From Microbacterium sp. (GTDB taxonomy: Bacteria; Actinomycetota; Actinomycetes; Actinomycetales; Microbacteriaceae), in NCBI RefSeq assembly GCF_031180975.1, contig NZ_JAPSLI010000004.1, positions 248,001 through 312,000 on the forward strand: a stretch of DNA of 64,000 bases. Direction: 5' to 3'. This document shows positions 58,364-64,000 of the stretch, piece after piece (within the stretch, counting starts at the first letter, position 1; every line of letters starts with the position of its first letter). The notes under the pieces were generated by a model, which saw nothing but the letters and a program-made list of their open reading frames with translations, had not been told where the DNA came from and searched no databases. Both the position numbers and the translations under genes were made by a program.

Positions 58364-58646
58364 AACACCCCGGGTTCGCGTCGACACCCCGGGCTGCGGG
58401 CGCCGGGAACCCGGGGTCCCGGCGGGAAACCGGGGTGTCGGCGGGATTCGCGCGTCGGACACGTCGACACCCCGGGTTCGAAACGCGAGGTTCGACGTCC
58501 TGCACGCCGCACGCCCGAGGCGACGGGAACCCGGGGCGCCCGCACCGCGCCCGCCCCGCACGCGCCCACACCCCGAGTTTGCGTCGACACCCCGGCCTGC
58601 GGACGCCGGCAACCCGGGGTCCCGGCGGGAAACCGGGGTGTCGGCA
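58364..58646. repeat. Cluster of GACACCCCG-type repeats
   Basis: Near-identical ~78-bp units 58365-58442 and 58568-58645 (offset 203) with a diverged middle unit; CACCCCGGGTT...AACCCGGGG palindromic cores; between convergent genes. Confidence 0.85.
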
Positions 58647-58681
58647 CCGCGGGGGCGAGGCGACGCCACGCGCCCGCGCGC

Positions 58682-60055
58682 TCAGACCATCGTGTCGAGG
58701 ATCGCGACGAGGTCCTCGAAGGTGGTCAGCGGGTTGAGGATCGCGAAACGGGTGTTCGGGCGCCCCGCGTGCGAGCTGGGCACGACGAACGCGTGCTGCT
58801 CGTCCAGCAGCTTCGCCGACCAGCGGTCGTAGTCGGCGCGGGTCCATCCGTCGCGCTCGAACACGACGACCGAGAGCTGCGGATCGCGCACCAGCGTGAA
58901 CCCCGGGCGGCGGTCGATCTCCTCGGCGATCCGGTGCGTCAGCGCGATCGTCGACGACACGGCGTCGCGGTACGCCTGCACACCGTACGTGGCCAGCGAG
59001 AACCACAGCGGAAGCCCGCGCGGACGGCGCGTGAGCTGGATCGAGTAGTCCGACGGGCTGAAGTCGTCTGTCTCGGTGAGCGTGTCGAGGTACTCGGCGT
59101 GCTGGGTGTGCGCACGACGCCCGTGCTCGGGGTCGCGGTACAGCAGCGCACAGCAGTCGAAGGGCGCGAACAGCCACTTGTGCGGATCGACGATGAGCGA
59201 GTCGGCGCGCTCGACGCCGGCGAAGATCGGCTTCGCCTCGGGCGACAGCATCGCGGTCAGGCCGTAGGCGCCGTCGATGTGCAGCCAGAAGTCGAACTCG
59301 TCCTTGAGGGCGGCGATGCCCGCGATGTCGTCGACGATGCCGAAGTTCGTCGACCCCGCGGTGGCGACCACCGCGCACACGTCGTCGCCGTGCTCCTCCA
59401 GCGCGGCACGCACCGCATCCGCTCGCAGCACCCCGTCCTCGCCGGCGGGGACGGCGATGACCTCGGCGTCCATCACTCGCGCGGCGGACTTGTTCGAGGA
59501 GTGCGCCTCGAGGCTGCACACGATCTTCCAGCGCGCCGGGGCCGGCTGCCCGGCAACGGCACGCTTCTCGCGGGCGGCCTCGCGCGCCGCGACGAGAGCT
59601 GACAGGTTGCCGATCGTGCCGCCCTGCACGAACACACCGCCGGCGGATGCCGGCAGGCCGAACTCGCTCGCCAGCCAGTCGAGCACCTCGTTCTCGGCGT
59701 GCACCGCGCCGGCGCCCTCCAGCCAGCTGCCGCCGTAGAGACCGGATGCCGACACGACCAGGTCGAACGCGACGGCAGCCATCGTCGGCGCGGTGGGGAT
59801 GAACGACAGGTAGAGCGGGTGGCTGGTCGTCAGGCACGCCGGGGCGAGGATGTGCTCGAACACACTGAGCGCACGCTGCGCCCCGAGCCCGCCGTCGGTG
59901 ATCGTCGCGCCCACCAGCCTGCGCAGCTCCGCGGGGGTCTGCGGCTTGTCGAGCGGCACGTCGTCGGCCAGCATCCGGCGACGGGAGTAGTCGAGCACGG
60001 CGTCGACGATCGCGTTCGATTCGGGTGAGGCGGCGTGCATGCGCACGGGGTCCAT
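58682..60055 (-). CDS. PLP-dependent group II decarboxylase
   Basis: SHPLYLSFIPTAPTMAAVAFDLVVSASGLYGGSWLEGAG; VDPHKWLFAPFDCCALLYRD PLP-lysine motif. Confidence 0.93.
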   Translation of the reverse strand: MDPVRMHAASPESNAIVDAVLDYSRRRMLADDVPLDKPQTPAELRRLVGATITDGGLGAQRALSVFEHILAPACLTTSHPLYLSFIPTAPTMAAVAFDLVVSASGLYGGSWLEGAGAVHAENEVLDWLASEFGLPASAGGVFVQGGTIGNLSALVAAREAAREKRAVAGQPAPARWKIVCSLEAHSSNKSAARVMDAEVIAVPAGEDGVLRADAVRAALEEHGDDVCAVVATAGSTNFGIVDDIAGIAALKDEFDFWLHIDGAYGLTAMLSPEAKPIFAGVERADSLIVDPHKWLFAPFDCCALLYRDPEHGRRAHTQHAEYLDTLTETDDFSPSDYSIQLTRRPRGLPLWFSLATYGVQAYRDAVSSTIALTHRIAEEIDRRPGFTLVRDPQLSVVVFERDGWTRADYDRWSAKLLDEQHAFVVPSSHAGRPNTRFAILNPLTTFEDLVAILDTMV

Positions 60056-60192
60056 GAGTGGTCCTTTCGACGGTGAAAGCGCGGGGCCGCGAGGGGGCCG
60101 GCGATCAACGCTACCCCGTCGGCAGGCTCCGTCCCGCCACGATTTCAGCAGGATGCTGGGGGGCCGGGCGTCCGCAGTGCCAGGATGAGGGC

Positions 60193-61647
60193 ATGTCCGA
60201 GAAGATCGCTGCAGCCCCGGCGCTCGTCGAGCGCACCGGTATCGAGATCGTCCCCGAATCCGACCGCACGGCCAAGCCGAGTGACCTGTTCTGGCCGTGG
60301 TTCGCCGCCAACGTCTCGGTCTTCGGCATCAGCTACGGCGCGTTCGTGCTCGGCTTCGGCATCTCGTTCTGGCAGGCCACGCTCGTCGCCATCGTCGGCA
60401 TCGTCGTGTCGTTCCTGCTGTGCGGGCTGATCGCGATCGCCGGAAAGCGCGGCTCGGCTCCCACGATGGTGCTGTCCCGCGCTGCCTTCGGCGTGCACGG
60501 CCAGAAGGTGCCAGGCATCGTATCGTGGCTCACCTCCATCGGGTGGGAGACGTTCCTCGCGATCATGGCAGTGCTCGCCACCGCCACCGTCATCACCCAA
60601 CTCGGCGGGGACGGCGGCAGCATCGCGCTGCAGGTCGTCGCCACCGTCATCGTCGCAGCGCTCATCGTCACGGCATCCGTGCTCGGGTACCACACGATCA
60701 TGAAGATGCAGTCGGTGCTGACCTGGGTGACCGGCGTCGTCACGATCGTCTACATCCTGCTCACCATCCCCGCGATCGATCTCGGCGCGGTGATGTCGAC
60801 GCCGTCCGGCGGGATCGGTCCCGTCGTCGGCGCGCTGGTGATGGTCATGACCGGCTTCGGGCTGGGCTGGATCAACATCGCGGCGGACTGGTCGCGCTAC
60901 CAGAAGCGCACCGCGTCCGACGGCGCGATCGTGTTCTGGAACACGTTCGGCGGGGCGATCGCCCCGGTGCTGCTGGTGATCTTCGGTCTGCTGCTGGCCG
61001 GGTCCGACCCCGACCTCGCTGCCAAGATCAGTGCCGACCCCATCGGGGCCCTCGCCGAGCTGCTGCCGCTGTGGGTGCTCGTGCCGTTCCTGCTGACCGC
61101 GGTGCTCGCCCTCGTCTCGGGCGCGGTGCTGGGCATCTACTCCTCCGGGCTCACGCTCATCAGCCTCGGCATCCGCATCCCCCGCCCGGCGGCGGCGTTC
61201 ATCGACGGCGTCATCCTCACCCTGGGCACCGTCTGGGTGGTGTTCTTCGCCGACGACTTCCTCGGGCCGTTCCAGAGCTTCCTCATCACCCTCGGCGTCC
61301 CGCTGGCGTCGTGGGCCGGCATCCTCATCGCCGACATCCTGCGCCGCCGCCGCGACTACGACGAGGAGGCGCTGTTCGACCCGAACGGCCGCTACGGATC
61401 GTGGGACTGGATCTCTATCGGCACGATGGTGGTCGCTTCGATCATCGGCTGGGGGTTCGTCATCAACCTGTTCGCCGACGCCGCCCCGTGGAACAACTGG
61501 CAGGGCTACTTCCTCGGCCTCGTCGGCGGCCCTGACGGACCGTGGGCATACGCCAACCTGGGCGTGTTCTTCGCGCTCGTCCTGTCGTTCGTCGTGACGT
61601 GGTTCGCCCGCGCCGGCCGGATCCGCCGGCAGGAGGGCACCGCGTGA
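60193..61647 (+). CDS. NCS1 family cytosine/purine permease
   Basis: MSEKIAAAPALVERTGIEIVPESDRTAKPSDLFWPWFAANVSVFGISYGAFVLGFGISFWQA. Confidence 0.92.
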   Translation: MSEKIAAAPALVERTGIEIVPESDRTAKPSDLFWPWFAANVSVFGISYGAFVLGFGISFWQATLVAIVGIVVSFLLCGLIAIAGKRGSAPTMVLSRAAFGVHGQKVPGIVSWLTSIGWETFLAIMAVLATATVITQLGGDGGSIALQVVATVIVAALIVTASVLGYHTIMKMQSVLTWVTGVVTIVYILLTIPAIDLGAVMSTPSGGIGPVVGALVMVMTGFGLGWINIAADWSRYQKRTASDGAIVFWNTFGGAIAPVLLVIFGLLLAGSDPDLAAKISADPIGALAELLPLWVLVPFLLTAVLALVSGAVLGIYSSGLTLISLGIRIPRPAAAFIDGVILTLGTVWVVFFADDFLGPFQSFLITLGVPLASWAGILIADILRRRRDYDEEALFDPNGRYGSWDWISIGTMVVASIIGWGFVINLFADAAPWNNWQGYFLGLVGGPDGPWAYANLGVFFALVLSFVVTWFARAGRIRRQEGTA

Positions 61648-62186
61648 CCGCCGGCTGGCTGGTCGTCGTCGATCCGCAGCAGGTCTTCGCGTCGCCCGAC
61701 TCCGCCTGGGTCTCGCCGTTCTTCGCCGACGCGATGCCGCGCATCCGCCGGCTCGCGCACGCCTTCGAGGAGCGCGTCCTGGTCACCCGCTGGATGCCGA
61801 CCGCCGACCGCTCCACCTCGTGGGGCGACTACTTCGCCGCGTGGCCGTTCGCGGACAGGCCGGCATCCGACCCGCTGTACGACCTCGTGCCGGACGCGCG
61901 CCACCTGTCCGAGCTGCCGACGCTCGACCTGCCCACGTTCGGCAAGTGGCGGCCGGAGCTGGAGGCGATCGTCGGGCGAGGCGCGCGCGTCGTGCTGGCC
62001 GGGGTGTCGACCGACTGCTGTGTGCTCTCGACGGCTCTCGCCGCGGCGGATGCCGGAGCGCACGTCACCGTCGCCACCGACGCCTGCGCGGGTTCGACCG
62101 CGGAGAACCACGCGGCGGCGCTGCACGTGATGGGCCTCTACCCGCCGCAGATCACCCTCGCGACGACCGCGGAGATCCTGGCGTAG
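61644..62186 (+). CDS. Isochorismatase family cysteine hydrolase
   Basis: GTG start; VTAGWLVVVDPQQVFASPDSAW; VLAGVSTDCCVLSTALAAADAGAHVTVATDACAG. Confidence 0.92.
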   Translation: MTAGWLVVVDPQQVFASPDSAWVSPFFADAMPRIRRLAHAFEERVLVTRWMPTADRSTSWGDYFAAWPFADRPASDPLYDLVPDARHLSELPTLDLPTFGKWRPELEAIVGRGARVVLAGVSTDCCVLSTALAAADAGAHVTVATDACAGSTAENHAAALHVMGLYPPQITLATTAEILA

Positions 62187-62192
62187 TGGCGG

Positions 62193-63692
62193 CTACCTGT
62201 CCCACCAGGTGTGCACCGGCTCGCCCTCGTGCATCCGCTGGAGGTACTCCGCGAGCATGCCGTGCAGCGCCGCGCTGCGACTCTCTCCCGCCGCCTCGCG
62301 GGCGGCCACCTGCTCACGCTGCCAGACCGCGCCGTTGCGACCTGTGAGGCAGCGCTGCTCGATGATCCCGAGGTAGCGGTCGCGCACGTCGGCGTCCACT
62401 CCGTAGGCGTCCAGGCCCTCCGCGGCGGCCGGCAGCAGCCGGCGCAACACCAGCTCGCGCGGGCCCACCCAGCCCATCTCCGGCCAGTACAGGCGGGATT
62501 CGATGCCGTCGCGGGCAGCCGAGTGCAGGTTCTCCTCGGCCGCGTCGAACGTCATCTGCGACCACAGCGGCCGGTCGGCGTCGGCGAGGCTGCGCACCAG
62601 CCCGTAGTAGAAGGCCGCGTCCGCCAGGACGTCCGCGACGCTCGGCCCGCCGGGCAGCACCCGATTCTCCAGGCGCAGGTGGTGCCCGCCCTCGCCGACG
62701 TCGTAGATCGGCCGATTCCAGCGGTAGATGGTGCCGTTGTGCATGCGCAGCTCCGACAGTGCCGGGCTCTCGCCGCGCGCGAGCACCTGGAACGGATCCT
62801 CCTGGGTCCACACCGGCAGCAGCGCAGGGAAGTAGCGGGAGTTCTCCTCGAACAGGTCGAAGATCGACGTGATCCACCGCTCGCCGAACCACACCCGCGG
62901 GCGCACGCCCTGGTTCTTCAGCTCCTGCGGCCGGGTGTCGGTGGCCTGCTCGAACATCGGGATGCGCGTCTCGTGCCAGAGCGCCCTGCCGGCGAAGAAC
63001 GGCGAGTTGGCGGCGAGCGCCACCTGCACACCCGCGATCGCCTGCGCCGAGTTCCAGTACGACGCGAACTCCTCGGGCGGGATCTGCAGGTGCAGCTGCA
63101 CCGATGTGCACGCCGCCTCGGGCAGGATCGTGTCGCACACGATGTCCAGGGTCTCCCGCCTGCCGCCCTCGCGCAGGGAACGCCCGTCGAGCTGCAGTTC
63201 GATGTCCTCCCCGCGAGCCGCGAGGACCTGCTGGCCCAGCATCCCGTAGCGCGGGTCGGCCGAGATCCACTGCTCGGTGAAGTGGTGCTCGTCGAGGGTG
63301 GGCAGCATGCCGATCATGGCCAGCCCGCTGCCGGCGCTGCGCGCCCGCTCGTCGGCCGCGTTCAGCGCCATCCGCAGGGTCGTCTCCAGCTGCCCGATGC
63401 CCTGGCCGTCGAGCGGACGTGGCGCGACGTTGATCTCGATGTTGAACTGGCCGAGCTCGGTCTGGAACGCGGGGTTCGCGATCGCCTCGAGCACCGCCTC
63501 GTTCGACATCGCCGGGTCGCCGGCGTCGTCCACCAGGTTGAGCTCGATCTCCAGCCCGAGCTGCGGCTCTGAGACGTCGAACTGCCCTTCCGCGAGCATC
63601 GTCGCGAGGGCGTCCAGGCACCTGCCGACCTGGAGGCGGAAGCGGGTGCGGTCCTGCCTGGTGAAGCTTCGAACGTCGACGCTGTCTCCCAT
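62193..63692 (-). CDS. GCS2-type glutamate-cysteine ligase/carboxylate-amine ligase
   Basis: [52 protein letters not shown]. Confidence 0.9.
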   Translation of the reverse strand: MGDSVDVRSFTRQDRTRFRLQVGRCLDALATMLAEGQFDVSEPQLGLEIELNLVDDAGDPAMSNEAVLEAIANPAFQTELGQFNIEINVAPRPLDGQGIGQLETTLRMALNAADERARSAGSGLAMIGMLPTLDEHHFTEQWISADPRYGMLGQQVLAARGEDIELQLDGRSLREGGRRETLDIVCDTILPEAACTSVQLHLQIPPEEFASYWNSAQAIAGVQVALAANSPFFAGRALWHETRIPMFEQATDTRPQELKNQGVRPRVWFGERWITSIFDLFEENSRYFPALLPVWTQEDPFQVLARGESPALSELRMHNGTIYRWNRPIYDVGEGGHHLRLENRVLPGGPSVADVLADAAFYYGLVRSLADADRPLWSQMTFDAAEENLHSAARDGIESRLYWPEMGWVGPRELVLRRLLPAAAEGLDAYGVDADVRDRYLGIIEQRCLTGRNGAVWQREQVAAREAAGESRSAALHGMLAEYLQRMHEGEPVHTWWDR

Positions 63693-63774
63693 GCGGCGAC
63701 GCTACCCGTTCGGCGGGGGCGCCGTCGACCTCACCTCTTCATTTCACATCTATGACGACCGACACGATCATGAT

Positions 63775-64000
63775 ATGGTGGCGGGCATGGTCGACGGAGA
63801 CAACCAGCGCGCGCTCGAGGACGGCATCGTCACCGATCTCAAGGATCGGATGACGTACGGCTCGTACCTCGACCTCGACCGACTCCTCGGTGCGCAACAT
63901 CCGGTCAGCCGTCCAGAGCACCACGACGAGATGCTGTTCATCATCCAGCACCAGACCACCGAGCTATGGCTGAAGCTCGTGCTGCACGAGCTGGGCACCG
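63775..64000 (+). CDS. kynA: Tryptophan 2,3-dioxygenase, partial (runs off right edge)
   Basis: [50 protein letters not shown], diagnostic TDO N-terminus; start 63775 or 63787. Confidence 0.9.
   Translation, partial: MVAGMVDGDNQRALEDGIVTDLKDRMTYGSYLDLDRLLGAQHPVSRPEHHDEMLFIIQHQTTELWLKLVLHELGT

Noticed and set aside
58364-58646. CRISPR-like appearance of the repeat cluster
   Set aside because: Only two near-identical long units plus a degenerate one, strongly palindromic throughout, no regular spacers and no cas genes.

Overview
High-GC actinobacterial chromosome segment; gene content and sequence style suggest Microbacteriaceae, probably Microbacterium (inference). It is densely packed with about 60 supportable CDSs and no recognisable phage, transposase, rRNA or CRISPR array. 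Main blocks: a maltodextrin ABC-transporter/GH13 operon with LacI-type operators (0-6.6 kb); a small lower-GC two-gene cassette of unknown function (7.4-8.3 kb); a menaquinone cluster (polyprenyl diphosphate synthase, isochorismate synthase, MenG/UbiE, MenD, MenA; 10.8-20 kb) with an atypical tRNA-like gene (anticodon CAT); an Lrp/DUF6421/SDR locus (20-22.7 kb); an M3 peptidase bracketed by ~103-bp direct repeats (26-28.2 kb); an ABC-F gene carrying an in-frame palindromic insert (29.8-31.4 kb), followed by a decayed duplicate of its own 3' end; an Lhr helicase/EI24/Nei-type glycosylase run (32.3-38.5 kb); a Clp ATPase with a HAIR-like operator (41.2-43.8 kb); and a stress-like accessory block (47.4-56.7 kb) in which six intergenic regions carry a correctly oriented GTCAACCCCC-type element, suggesting an undescribed regulon. 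The whole window is also rich in the word GGATGCC/GGCATCC. The most novel-looking signals are the GTCAACCCCC regulon, the in-frame palindrome in the ABC-F gene, the GACACCCCG repeat family and the tRNA-like gene. All calls were made by eye from the sequence and supplied ORF translations; no database search was run.
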